A model generated the notes under the pieces. The model did no database searches. It was not told the DNA's origin and was given only the letters and a program-made list of their open reading frames with translations. Below, piece after piece: positions 43,736-55,912 of a stretch of 64,000 nt of DNA; positions within the stretch are counted from its first letter, which is position 1, and the number at the start of each line of letters is the position of its first letter. The stretch is from the NCBI GenBank assembly GCA_037903355.1, contig JBAJFE010000047.1:124001-188000 (forward strand). The letters are read 5' to 3'. The position numbers were made by a program, and so were the translations under genes. The stretch comes from Trichuris trichiura. Lineage: Eukaryota; Nematoda; Enoplea; Trichinellida; Trichuridae.

Positions 43736-44265
43736 TGCCCTCAGAGTAGCAAATTTAGCAGAAACGAATGCAGGCGGCCCTTGCAAAACGGTACAGTGTA
43801 CGTGAGTACCTGCTTAATGCTCCTTCATCAGATGCATGAATGTTTTAGGTACCAATAAAGGTGAACCGAAATCATGGTTCGCGCTTTCAGCATTAGTCAA
43901 ACCAAGAGGAGCATATCAGCGCGTGTAAATTTACTTTTTCAGATGAAATACGATGGGTCACATCATTTTTCAATGAAACCGACGAATTCTGCGGCTACTT
44001 TATAAGTCCCACGCGCCGTCCTGATTCGTTCACTTACGACTCCTAAAAACAGTTCGTATGAGCACAGTGGAAGATGAAAACTTCTTGCTTATTATTATTT
44101 GAATTGATGCCTCCAACTGCTTAAATAATCTGGTGAATAAAGTTGATTGCTGATGCCGCATAGCTCAACTGCAATAAATGATTTGTTCGAATCAGTTTTA
44201 GTAACTTCATGAATAAGCACACATTTTCTTCGCACCAATTTTCATATTTGCATTACATGTCTTAC

Positions 44266-45135
44266 CCGTTCGAACAGCTCCTCATGCAATCCATGTAGCC
44301 TTTAAATTGGTCATCACAGTTCGTTCCATGCGCTTTGCTTTTTACACATTTTGCTGCACCAGACAATTTACTTTTGCAATTTTTATCCAAACATTGTGAC
44401 ATTGTTTGCTGCAATAATGACACTAACTTCACGGACAGTGTGCTGCAGTTTCATACTATATAGGGCATGGAAACAAAGGTGCTTCATCTCCAACCATAGC
44501 TAATTCAAACGTTTCAATAATCAACTGCTTATCTGTCTTCAGATCATTAAATAATTTTGCAAACTACAAGCTAATCAGTCTGCGTATTAAACGGATGACA
44601 GCGTCATCTTTCTACGGATGCTGGCTGGGTAAACGTACGTTAACGTACTACGTCCCATCCCACGTTTCTAAGCATGTGCCCAACGATTCTTATTAGTAAG
44701 GAACAGTTAAGGACTTGCTATGCGAATAAGAACAGTTATGAGTTCCATGTGAAAAAGATAAGCTTAAGAGAAGGGCTTCAGTTCCGCAGCATGATGCACT
44801 TTAATTGCCCCCATGAAACATCCATTGCATCTTACTGTGAGTACCAAGAGCTCACCAGCAAAAACGCTAACCTTGCGCTGTACGTTATAAAAGTAGAGGG
44901 CTCAAACGAAACGAACGCTCATTTCAGATTTATGTGGCTTTGAAGTAGCATAAAAGCAGATGAGCATGCACAAGTATTGCACAGGAGTGGACAGAAGAAT
45001 TAGAATGCAATACTGGCGCGTTCAATACTACAAACTGCTGCTTTCGCTCAATTAACTTACCGCCGCTGTAATTTCACTTCCCTGCTGGAACAAAATAGCA
45101 AACAGCATCAGTAGAGCAAAGGACTTCATCATCAT
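44266..45135 (-). CDS. Secreted six-cysteine peptide, array copy 2 (divergent)
   Basis: Exon 1 (45135-45061) encodes a signal peptide that differs from copy 1 at two residues with four silent changes. It ends at GCG|GTAAGT. Exon 2 (44408-44266) follows TTATTGCAG and is the same length as in copy 1 (143 bases, ending in phase 2 at GG|GTAAGA). All six cysteines and the C-x4-C-x9-C-x9-C-x9-C-x3-C spacing are kept, yet 23 of 47 codons change the amino acid and only five differ silently. A TATA box lies at 45169-45176. Keeping splice sites, length and cysteines despite such divergence argues for a real gene under diversifying selection. The function is unknown. Confidence 0.82.
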
Positions 45136-46108
45136 TGCTTGTGATCGTCGTTGAGACTTCTCCACCCGCTTTTATACAAAAATACTAAAATGAATGTCGC
45201 GGGTGATATCGCTTAACGTCCAGCTAAACAAACTGAATTTCCCACATTGATGATGACTTATTCGCCTAACTTCTATGCCACGCATACATCCTTCGCTTGC
45301 TCAGGTTTATAAAAATATTAGCAACGTTTATTTTAGTAAAAGCGATATACAACTGAGCAAACCTCCCGCGCAAGAACTGCCAGAAGTATTGCAACTCTTT
45401 TATCAGTATTTTGGAATGAACACTTGCTGTATTCTCAGCATAATAAAAGGTTTACTTCAGCTATTCGCCAAGGTGTTCAAGAGAACTGTTGTTCAATATT
45501 TCAACATTCATTACTCCGTCGAAAGCACCATTTGAATAAGCCATGATCCCAACGATTGAATAGTGGATGCCATTCTCTGGTGATGACGGCTCGTGAGTGG
45601 ACCAGAAAACTTCAGGGTGCGTTGACGATTAAGCATTGTGCTACAAAGCTGAGGCAAGTAATGTTCGCCTCTAGTAATACTGGCATTTTTATGATAGACT
45701 GTAGAGTGGAACATGTCCGTGATTAGACATTGAAGCTGAAGTCAACTTTTCAAATTTCATTGCATCCCGCAGCGGAGGCTGTTGCAGCGACTACTTCTTT
45801 AGTGCTCTGTCACAAAAAATTATTTTGCTTTCCGCGAATGCCCTTTCTTGTTTCCGAAGAAAAACGTAATGTTAGAAAGATGCCACTGGTAGGTTACAGT
45901 TGAATATGTAAAATCCAAATGGTGGACGATATGAAATTGTAAGGAGCATATTGTCATAAATGAGACAGGTTATGAAAGTGTTACAAGCAGACAGCGGAAA
46001 AAAGTGTCCGAAAACAGTTGTCGGAGTATTATTCATACACAAGTTAAGTAGAAACATACAAATACAACTTCCATCGTTTTGGAATTGAGAAATAGGAAAA
46101 TGCAGACG

Positions 46109-46191
46109 GATTGGATGGCCGAGCGATCCAAGGCACTGCGGCTAGGCTGCATTCTATTTCGATGGGCGTAGGTTCAAATCCAGCTCCAGTC
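46109..46191 (+). pseudogene. Degenerate tRNA-Leu(UAG)-like sequence, unit 2
   Basis: The 83-base homologue of 37075-37157. Its D arm (CCAAGGC) is closer to a normal tRNA than the unit 1 copy, but the acceptor stem has one G-T pair (GATTGGA with TCCAGTC) and the anticodon stem and position 33 are still aberrant. A and B boxes are recognisable. Confidence 0.55.
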
Positions 46192-46705
46192 AACTCACAG
46201 AGCAATATTCGTTAATGCGAATAGCGGTGAAATTTTATGTTTTCCAGCATATTCTTCATTTGTATCTCAATTATTATACGTATGTCTGCCTTAACAGAAT
46301 TGCATATTTCGGACAAGCGTAAGCAGCACGTTACGGTTCAAGCTTTCGAGTTCAAGAATATTTAGAGCTGAGACGGCTGTTGCTAGTCAGCTTAGCGCTG
46401 TGACATAAACGATTACGGCTTCATTGGCAATGGATCAAGCTGTTTAAACGTAGATCTATCTGAAAGGAGTGTCGCTGTGAACGTAGGAAGTAGTAAAATT
46501 GATCTCTGAAATTCAGTTCATCAGAAAAGTGTAGAAGTGACCTGGAAATATTAGGTGAATGTTCGCCTATGGAATTGCTTTACGTGCTTTAAATCGCTCT
46601 TCAGACAGCACTGCGCAAGGTGTTAAGTTGAACTGAAAGTTTACACCCGCTTTAATACGGTTATTTCAGTCCATTCTTTCGTCTACTCTCCCCAGAACTG
46701 TTGAA

Positions 46706-46884
46706 ATTGTAGGCTAGAAGTGACTCATCACCCGAACTGTCGATCTACGTGAACATCTTTCTAAGTACTGTGTTATTCCTTTTTTGCGTGACCCAGTAAA
46801 GCGTGTAAGTTTCTTCTCTAGCGGTTGCACGACGAGCGCGTTTCGAATTATTCACCTCTACTATTATTTCTTCCCATAACAACA
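46706..46884. repeat. Direct repeat DR-b, unit 2
   Basis: Second copy of the 177-base direct repeat in unit 2, abutting the start of unit 3. Confidence 0.75.
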
Positions 46885-47903
46885 CTTGATAAGTATAGTT
46901 CGGTTAATGAGGTTTACTATAATCAGATTATCATATGTAATTACGGTAGAAACTCGTAGAACAATTGTTACCTGAACCTCGCTACTTCGTTGCGACGCAT
47001 TCTCGGTTTATTACGTTAACTATTTCTGTGTTCGTTTTAATTGTTTCTTCACTAGTTCGAATTGAGGATAAATGTTCTGAAAAATGTTAATCTTCCGTTG
47101 TACTTGTACCGTTTAAGCACAACTGAGATGATGCGCGCACTAACTCCTTTTCAACGAGTACAACGTGGAATGTTTGTGGACTAAGAAAACTTGATAAGCA
47201 AAAGGATTCTATTATCGAAGTTACTTTTGATAGATCTTGTCTCCTAGGCCGTCTACTGTTATACTGTAGGTTTGCCATCTTGTCCTGCCCTTAGCTAAGC
47301 CTAAGCGTAAACACAAGGTTCATTTCTGAGCCTAGTTTTGAGTAAGGAATAAAAAGGATGATTGCCAAGATGTCCAGTAAAGCCGCAACAAGCTCAAGGA
47401 ATGCTTGCAAGAAAGGAACCTGCATTTCTCAGGAAGGGAGGCGGGTAAGTGACGAGATCCGTTTTGGTAATCGAAACAAACAGAAAAATTTTTGAATTTG
47501 TTTAACAGAACTGAACTAACATGCCGCAACGCTGAAGTGTTACTCTACACAAAAAATGATTTCTATCAATTAAACCAACCAGGCTGTGTTCAAACTGCCG
47601 AGCACGTAAGCTTGAAAATTAAACTTGCGCGAACTGCGCAGGAGAGAAACCAGCAGAGCGACACGAGTTAAAAAAATCATAATTGCCATTTTGTCATCGA
47701 AAGGCATTGTAAGCAAAATGATAGTGTTTTTGAAAAAGTCAGTTGCATAAAACTAGGCACGGTAAAAGTTATTTTCCAACTGCCATGCTCAAAGCAAACA
47801 GAAATCGTCCTTTTTTCGAAACATAAGCGGCAAAGAGTAAGCTATAAAAAGATGATCCTTTCTCGCTTTCATTTACTGCTATTGCAGAGATTAACAACTC
47901 GGC

Positions 47904-48256
47904 ATGAAAACCATTTCGTTGCTTTCTCCGTTCTTCTAGCAGCCAGCATTGAAGGTGGACACAAGTCCAAAAGCCAAAAAGGTTACTCAACTGGTGGTGA
48001 TTGCGACTTCCCGGAGGATGGTTCATGCAGGGGCATTTTTGGGAAATGGTATTATGATCCACAGAAAAAAGAGTGCGTCATGTTAATTTTCAGTGACTGC
48101 CACGAAAGTAGATTCGATGATGAGAGCGAATGAAAGAAGCGATATGGTACTAAAAGCAAAACGAAAGCCAGTCCGCCAGTTGAATACACAACGAAAAAAC
48201 AGCCCAGGTTACAACGGCCAGTCATCTCCACTATAATGTGGACTGTTCTCGGATGA
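47904..48256 (+). pseudogene. Kunitz inhibitor pseudogene, array copy 3
   Basis: The homologue of the other Kunitz genes with three disabling differences. A one-base deletion in the signal-peptide region (within about 47923-47930) shifts the frame soon after the ATG at 47904. The fifth cysteine codon has become TGA at 48131. The sixth cysteine codon has become Tyr. The TATA box at 47843-47850 is intact. A different ATG at 47852, in what is leader sequence in the other copies, opens a frame that enters the Kunitz frame after the deletion, but it still stops at the TGA before the last two cysteines. Such a product would lack two of three disulphides, so loss of inhibitor function is likely. Confidence 0.88.
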
Positions 48257-48430
48257 ATATGAGAAGATTCTTCTACGAAATATATGCTAAAGCATGCGTA
48301 GCGTTTACGTTTATTGGCTGAGATGGAAACGTGACTGTGTTACTGACTGAAGCTGCGCGCTCTGCAAAATGTGCTTCTGTGCGGCAAAGTAAACTTCTGT
48401 ACGGCAAACTGATTTCTATCTAATATTAGT

Positions 48431-48688
48431 TTTGTAAAGGCGTACGGTTTGTAACGGGTTTGGTTGTTGAACAAGGGATGTACATGGATTTTTCCCATTT
48501 TTATTTGCCCATAAAACGAGTCAAAAAAGTGAAAAAACTTTAATCTCGTTCAAGGGCGCGAGCTGAGCCGAAAGCTTCACCAGACTTGTGTTCGGTTTTA
48601 TGCCCCTGAACGAGATTAAAGTTTTTCACTTTTTTGACTCGTTTTATGGGCAAATACAAACGGGAAAAATCCATGTACATCTCTTGTT
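48431..48688. mobile_element. 258 bp fold-back element, unit 3 copy
   Basis: At the same site as the unit 2 insertion, with the same TAATATTAGT duplication on both sides. It has a few differences in its left 70 bases and is identical to the unit 2 copy afterwards. Confidence 0.85.
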
Positions 48689-49233
48689 TAATATTAGTCT
48701 TTACACCATTTCTTTATGTCGGTTCAGATCTCTTATCACTACATGACGTTCGGTATGAATGTAATTCGTGGATCTCATTTCTTAGCCGCGTCGGTTTCAT
48801 ACAGCAACTTTACCGGCCTTCCTGTTATGACATTACCTAAGCCTAAGCGAAGCTAAGCACAAGGCGTAGGCTTAAGTAAAAGCAGAAGAAAGCAGCTAAG
48901 CATGCTTGTCAGAAAGGATTCTGCATGCATAGACAACTGGACAACTAATTTGCTTGTTGATTCCTTCCCTTCTTGTTGTACACTTATCTGCCCCTTTCAT
49001 TGCAAGCTCATCAGCTAGCAAGGAGGTAGAAAAGAAGTTGTGAATGCTCAGAGCTGCCGTAGCGGATAGTCACCGTCTCCCGTGAATGGTGCTTTGTGAA
49101 AATTGTCTTAATACTATTCCAGAAATGGATGTTACATTGTCACCGTTGCGCTTTGGTTCTATGTTTCGTTTCCCGCTCATTGAATGCCTTAGAAAGAATG
49201 AAGTGTCTCATTCGAAAATATTTATTTGCCTTT
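48502..49233. repeat. 732 bp block identical to 39471-40202
   Basis: Units 2 and 3 match without a difference across this stretch at an offset of 9,031 bases, whereas sequences on either side differ by several percent. This suggests a gene-conversion tract or exchange between neighbouring units. Confidence 0.75.
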
Positions 49234-49360
49234 CCTTTTTTACCCCATTGAAAGTAAGGCACCTTCTAACAGTAATGAGAAAAATCGTAATGGCGTGACG
49301 GAAGTTCGAACAGTGCAATTTTTATTTATTTCTGCCAAGCTTTCAGGAAGCTTGATGGAA

Positions 49361-49540
49361 ATGTAGGTTAGAAATGACTCATCACCTGAACTGTCAGCCT
49401 ACTTGAACGTCTTTTTAATTACTGTATTATTCCTTGTTTACGTGACTTCGTAAAACATGTAAGTTTCTTCTCTAGCGGTTGCGCCACGAGCGCGCGCTAA
49501 ATTACCCACCTCTACTATTATTTTTTCCCTTAACAGCAAG
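49361..49540. repeat. Direct repeat DR-a, unit 3
   Basis: Copy of the 177-base direct repeat between the two modules of unit 3; its partner is at 55736-55912. Confidence 0.75.
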
Positions 49541-52475
49541 AACTGCTTTAGTCTTCCATATTAATTTACTGGTATTACGATGTTCTTTCATCTATTTTTT
49601 CTCTTTGCTGAGATATTCGTCGTGTCCATAGCTACTATGTTTTTAAACTACGGATGGATACAGTCAATTTTCACACAGCTACGTTTCATGAGTTCAAACT
49701 GGGCTGCGGCGCAGCCATAACCGCCAGAAACCTCCAGTCAGTCTGGGACCCACAGCGTTCCACTGAACGAACACTGAACTGAAGTAATAAATTTGCGTCT
49801 CAAGCTACTGAAATCCAAGACAAGCTTAGTAGTGATCAGAGTTCAGTGCTGGATAATGAAGAATTATGTTCTGCCCAAAAGAAATATGAAGTTGGACAAA
49901 TGTAATGCATAACTTAGAAATAGGTTAATGGAGATGGATTGAAGGCGTTGAATAAAGAAACTGATAAACTAAGAGTAAACATGAGTAAAGCGGGATATTT
50001 ATGTTGAAGTAGGAAATGGCATAAATGATAGAAGAAAGTTAACTTACAGTTTACTGTCAGAGACCGTGTCAATCAAAAAGCCCAACAAGCACAATTTTTG
50101 TACTTTTAAATTTCTCACGTTGTAACAGGGATTGATTTAGCATTTGTAATAACGGAACCCTGTAATGATATGTCATAATAAACAGGGCAGATGGTCACTG
50201 GGGCATTTTAATGACGCAGTCGAACGCTAAGATGACTCCTACCTCTTGCATTAGGATCACTTCGAAACCGCAGCGGTTGCCCAATGTCGAAGGTGTTAAA
50301 TAAGCTGCCAGTAACGTCAGATTTATAAACGGTGTTTTTTCTCAGCGAAATCTTGTCTTAGAATAAGAAATGCACGTTCGCTTTTGCGTCTGTTACCAAC
50401 TACTCCTATGCTAAGCGCTCATCTGTTATAAACCTGGCAATAGCGCCTTGTTTCCTAGCAGATTTAATTTATCCAGTTGCAGTGAAAATTTCGCTATCCT
50501 TACGCTGTCTCACAACACGTTTTCCATGCCTTCAGCGATCTCGCCAATTCGACATTGGTCTGTATTAACGTACGCTTAATTTTCTGAGGTATGTCAGCCG
50601 TTGGTTTTGCAAAACGCGTTATCAAGAACTGCACCTATTACTGAAATCAACAATTTTTCCCTAATCGGATTGCAATTGCATGAGTTTTGTAGTCAACAAT
50701 GAAATGAAGTGGGATGCACACAAGCCCTTATCATCTCTTTTGAATATTCAACTGCTCTGAAGGCTGCTGCTGCAGGAACAATTACAAAGCATCTGAAGAG
50801 TATCGACCGCGTATTGTTAGAAAACGATCTTGCTTTCTGTGCTTGTTATTATTGCTTGATTGCTGATGAGCTGCAGATATGCAGATTTGTTTACTAGCAA
50901 ACCCTTACGCATTAAGACGAAATTTCCCCAGGCTATCTCCAAATCCTAAAAACACAGCATGACCAAAATAATTTAGTAACATTGGATGCCAATTTAGCTG
51001 ACGCGAACTGACTGAAAACTAATTCAGCGTAAGCAAAGTGCACTTTTTTGATAGACCTTAAGTTCGGCATGTCCAAATCCCCTTATCAATAAGTTAGCGA
51101 TAAGTCCGCTTTACTTAGAGTAGAAAAAGAAGCATTTTTATATTATTTTCGAGAAGGTGTACTAGTGGTCCACTGGAACACGCTATGATAGCGTATAATT
51201 CATGCTAGTAACGGTATTCTATCACAACAATGGAAATATACTCAGCAGCACGATTTCACCGAAATTTTTCTACAACTGGTTTCCATTAAACCATCGTTGC
51301 CGCAGCTAGCAGAACACCACTTTAAACCAAATTAAGAAATCAGCGGCGGTTTAATCAATCCAACAGCTGTCCCTCCCTACCATAAAAATGTATTGGTGCA
51401 GTACACAAATTTGTTAATGAAGAAAAAATGCTGAATGAAACATTTGTAAAGCTTTGAAGAAAAACAGCTGAGAAAATGGTAAATCTGTCGTAATTTTATT
51501 GCTTTTAGTATAAACCGCAGCAATCTCTTACAATGTGAATGGCTGGAACGCATTAAATTATAACGGATAAGCATTATTAGAAACACCAGAAATTCAAGGC
51601 TGTTAAAGTTAGCATACTAATTTAAATGGTGAATGTAACATTAGCAATTGATGTCGAGCACAGCAAAATTCAGTTATCAAAGCTCGATGCCATTAAACTT
51701 TTCAACACCATTTCCCGCTTGGCAAGACTTCCAACCGGTTTTTGAAGACATATAATGCCGCGGAAGCTGCTTAATCAGCTCCTAGCATTTTAAATAGCAT
51801 TTCTCTAGCATGTAAGTGTTCATTATTAATATTCTTTAATATTATTAATCTTTAGGAGAGCTTTGTATTGCTCATTTTTCTTTTTTTGAAACCAGACTAT
51901 ACAGACGAACAATGAACTGATGGATGAGAGCCTAATAGAGGAACTTCAATGAAAAATTATTCTGGAGTTTTTCGCATTACTTTGTCATGTCCTCAAATAT
52001 GCCGCCAGTGAAGCTTTTACAGTGTCACGTGGGTATGCATGCATACGTCGAGAAGGGACCTCCAGATGGTTCGGAGCAACAAGCGCTTTTGTCCTTAGAG
52101 TATTCCAAATCACATTGGCCACTAACCCCTTCTCCCATTTAATTGGCTTAATATTGAAAATGAACAGCGACTGCAACGTCTTTTAATATCAACCTTTCGT
52201 AACTACAATACATTGCAAGTTCTGATATTTGTAAGCTTTCACAAAATTCTAACCGTTTACCTCATGCTGCTACGGATAAGATCGCTTAACTACATAATGC
52301 CATAACTTCCTGAACTTGGACTTGCCTCGTTTCATGGACCGGTGATCAGAATTGTAGCAGCGCACAGTGAAATTGCAGAACTTGGCAACTATTCACTTAG
52401 TGTCTCCTAGGTGCAACCTATTCAGTGCGCTGATGACACACAGGTTTAAAACGTTTTCTTTATCTACTTCCCGTT

Positions 52476-52769
52476 GTGGCCAGTCGGAAGCAGAAAACGA
52501 GAGAGTGGCAGATCTTCTGTAACAGGAGGTCCGTAATTGTCCGTACAAGCAGTAATACTCAGCGGCTTGTCCCGTTTATTATATTACTTTGCGTTTTGGT
52601 AGGGTTGCATCAAGTTTCAGAACAGCTACCTGATTGCATTTGTTCCTTAGGTCAGCATCTCTCCACTTGTCATACCCTAGCTAAGACTATCCTTAAAGGG
52701 AACACTCGCGCGGGTTCGAGAGACGACTTGCTTGCTGCAACATGTTTTCCAAAGAAAAACTTTCCTTAA
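52476..52769 (+). CDS. Possible small secreted peptide ORF (weak), unit 3 copy
   Basis: Exact copy of 34414-34707 within the 7.0 kb duplicated block; it adds no independent support. Confidence 0.2.
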   Translation: MASRKQKTREWQIFCNRRSVIVRTSSNTQRLVPFIILLCVLVGLHQVSEQLPDCICSLGQHLSTCHTLAKTILKGNTRAGSRDDLLAATCFPKKNFP

Positions 52770-53300
52770 TGCCCACACAATAGCAAATTTATCAGAAACG
52801 AATGCAAGGCGACCCTAGCAAAACAGTACAGTGTGCGTGAGTACCTGCTTAATGCTTATTCATCAGAATCATTAATGTTTTGGGTACCAATAAAGGTAAA
52901 CCGGTTTCGTGGTTTTCGCTTTCATCATTAGTCGACCCAAGAGGAGCATGTCAGCGCATGGAAATTTTATTTTTTCAAGTAAAATACGATGGGTCACATC
53001 ATTTTTCAACGAAACTGACGAATTCTGCTGTGACTTTATAAGTCACACGTGCCGTCCTGATTCCTTCACTTACGACTCCTAAAAACAGTTCGTATGAGCA
53101 CAATGAAAGATGAAACTTCCTGCGTATTATTATTTGAATTGATGCCTCCAACTGCTTAAATAATCTGGTCAGTAAAGTTGATTGCTGATGCCGCATAGGT
53201 TAACCGCAATAAATGATTTGTTCAAATCAGTTTTAGTAACGTCATGAACAAGCACACATTTTCTTCGCACCAGTCTTCATATTTGCCTTACATGTCTTAC

Positions 53301-54165
53301 CTGTTTGAACAGTCCATCATACAGGACAAATAACCTCTCAATGGTTTATCACAGTCATTTCCAGGCGCTTTGTTGTTTACACATTTTGTTGTACCACTCA
53401 ATTTATCTTGGCACTTTTCAGCCAAACATTTTGACAATGTTGTCTACAATAAAGGCACTAACTTCAGGACGGACAGTGTGGTGCAGTTTCATACGATATG
53501 GCGCATGGAAACAGAGGAGCTTCATCTCCAACCATAGCTAACTCAAACCTTTCATTAATAAACTGTTTATCTTTCTACAGACCATTAAATAATTTTGCAA
53601 ACTACAAATTAATCAGTCTGCGTTTTCAACGGATGACCGCGTCATCCTACGGATGCTAGGTTGACATATGTCAACCTACTACATACCATCTCACGTTTCT
53701 AAGCATGTACGCAGCGATTCTGATTAATAATGAACAGTTCAAGACTCCCTATGCGAATAAGAACAGTTATGAGTTCCATGTTAAAAAGACAAGCTTAAGA
53801 GAGTGGCTTTCGTTCCGCAGTATGATAGACTTTAATTGCCTCCGTGAAACATGCATTGCATCTTATTGTGGGCACAAAGAACTCTACAGGAAAAACGCTA
53901 ACCTTGCGCTGTACATTATAAACGTAGACGGCTTAAACGGAACAAAACTTCGCTTCTGACTTATATGGCTTCGAAGTAGCATAAAAGCAGATGAGCATGA
54001 GCAGGTATTGCACAGGAGTGGACAGCAGGATTAGAATGCAAGACTGGGCATCCAATATTAGCAACTGCTGCTTTCGCTCAATTAACTTACCGCAGATGTA
54101 ATTTCAATTCCCTGCTGGAACAGGATAGCAAAGAGCATCAGTAGAGCAAAAGACTTCATCATCAT
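53301..54165 (-). CDS. Secreted six-cysteine peptide, array copy 3 (identical to copy 1)
   Basis: Exon 1 is 54165-54091 and exon 2 is 53443-53301, sequence-identical to copy 1 because both lie in the 7.0 kb duplicated block. The TATA box is at 54199-54206. The signal peptide, six-cysteine pattern and splice sites are as described for copy 1. If the block is an assembly duplication, the genome has only two distinct genes of this family here. Confidence 0.78.
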
Positions 54166-55136
54166 TGCTTGTGATCGCTTTTGTGGCTAATCCACCTGCT
54201 TTTATACAAAAATACTAAAGTGACTGCAACATGTGATGCCGCTTAATGTCCAGCTAAACAAACTGAATTTTGCACATTGATAATGACTTACTCGCATAAC
54301 TTCTATGCGATGCATACGTCCTCCTCTTGCTGAGGTTTGTCAAAACGTTAGCAACGTGTGTTTTAGTAAAAGCGGTGCACAACTGAGCAAACCTCCCACC
54401 CAAGAACTGCCAGAAGTATTGCAACTCTTTTATCAGTGTTTTGGAATGAACATTTGCTGTATTCTTAGCATAATGAAAACTTTACTTCAGCTATTCGCCA
54501 TGGTGCTCAAGAGAACTGTTGTTCAATATTTCAACAGTCATTACTCCGTCGAAGACACCACTTGAATAATGCATGATCCCAGTGATTGAATAGTGGATGC
54601 CATTCTCTGCTGATGATGGGTCGTGAGTGGTCCTGAAAACTTCAGGGTGCGCCGACGATTAAACACCGTGCTACTAAGCTGAGGTGAGTGATGTTCACCT
54701 CAAATAATACTGACATTTTTATGATAGACTTTAGAGTGCAACATGTCCGTGATTTGACATTGAAGCTGAAATCAACTTTTCAAATTTAATTGCATCCCGC
54801 AGCGCACGCTGTTGCAGCGACTACTTCTTTAGTGCTCTGTCACACAAAATTATTTTGCTTTCCGCGAATGCCCTTTCTTGTTTCCGAAGAAAAACGTAAT
54901 GTTAGAAAGATGCCACTGGTAGGTTACAGTTGAATATGTAACCCAAATAGTGGACGATATGAAATTGTAAGGAGCATATTGTCATAAATGAGACAGGTTA
55001 TAAAAGTGTTACAAACAGACAGCGGAAAGAAGTGCCCGAAAACAGTTGTCAGACTATTATTCATACACAAGTTACGTACAAACATATAAATACAACTTGC
55101 ATCGTTTTGGAATTGAGAAATAGGAAAATGCTGACG

Positions 55137-55219
55137 GACTGGATGGCCAAGCGATCCAGAGGACTGCGGCTAGGCTGCAGTCTATTTCGATGGGTGTGGG
55201 TTCAAATCCAGCTCCAGTC
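55137..55219 (+). pseudogene. Degenerate tRNA-Leu(UAG)-like sequence, unit 3
   Basis: Copy of 37075-37157 with the single G-to-A difference of the duplicated block, which falls in the A-box region (GCCGAG to GCCAAG). Confidence 0.55.
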
Positions 55220-55735
55220 AACTCACAGAGCAACTTTCGTTAATGCGAATAGCGGTGAAATTTTATGTTTTCCTGCATATTGTTTATTTGTATCTCAATT
55301 ATTATACGTATGTCTACCTTAACAGAATTGCATATTTCGGACAAGCGTAAGCAGCACGTTACGGTGCAAGCTTTCGAGTTCAAGAAATTTTAGAGCTGGG
55401 ACGGCTGTTGCCGGTCAGCTTGGCGCTGTGACTTAGACGATTACGGCTTCATTGGCAATGGATCAAGCTGTTTAAAGGTAGACCTATCTGAAAAAAGTGT
55501 CGCTGTAAACTTAGGAAGTAATAAAATTGACCTCTGAAATTCAGTTCATCAGAAAAGTGTGCAAGTGCCCCGGAAATATTAGGTGAGTGTTCGCCTATGG
55601 AATTTCTTTACTTGCTTTAAATCGCCCTTTAGACAGCACTGTGCAAGGTGTTAAGTTGAACTGAAAGTTTACACCCGCTTTAATACGGTTATTTCAGTCC
55701 ATTCTTTCGTCTACTCTCCCCAGAACTGTTGAAAT

Positions 55736-55912
55736 TGTAGGCTAGAAGTGACTCATCACCTGAACTGTCGATCTACGTGAGCATCTTTCTAAGTACTGTG
55801 TTATTCCTTTTTTGCGTGACCCAGTAAAGCGTGTAAGTTTCTTCTCTAGCGGTTGCACGACGAGCGCGTTTTGAATTATTCACCGCTACTATTATTTCTT
55901 CCCATAACAACA
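55736..55912. repeat. Direct repeat DR-b, unit 3
   Basis: Last copy of the 177-base direct repeat, abutting the partial fourth unit. Confidence 0.75.

Larger units (their letters stand above)
37851..46884. repeat. Array unit 2
   Basis: Second full unit. Up to 39402 it is nearly identical to unit 4, from 39471 to 40202 it is identical to unit 3, and beyond that it diverges. It holds an intact Kunitz gene, a fold-back insertion, the most divergent six-cysteine gene and a tRNA-like sequence. Confidence 0.85.
46885..55912. repeat. Array unit 3
   Basis: Third full unit, a mosaic. Its left part is distinctive and carries a broken Kunitz gene, 48502-49233 is identical to unit 2, and from 50445 to its end it is nearly identical to unit 1. 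Confidence 0.85.
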
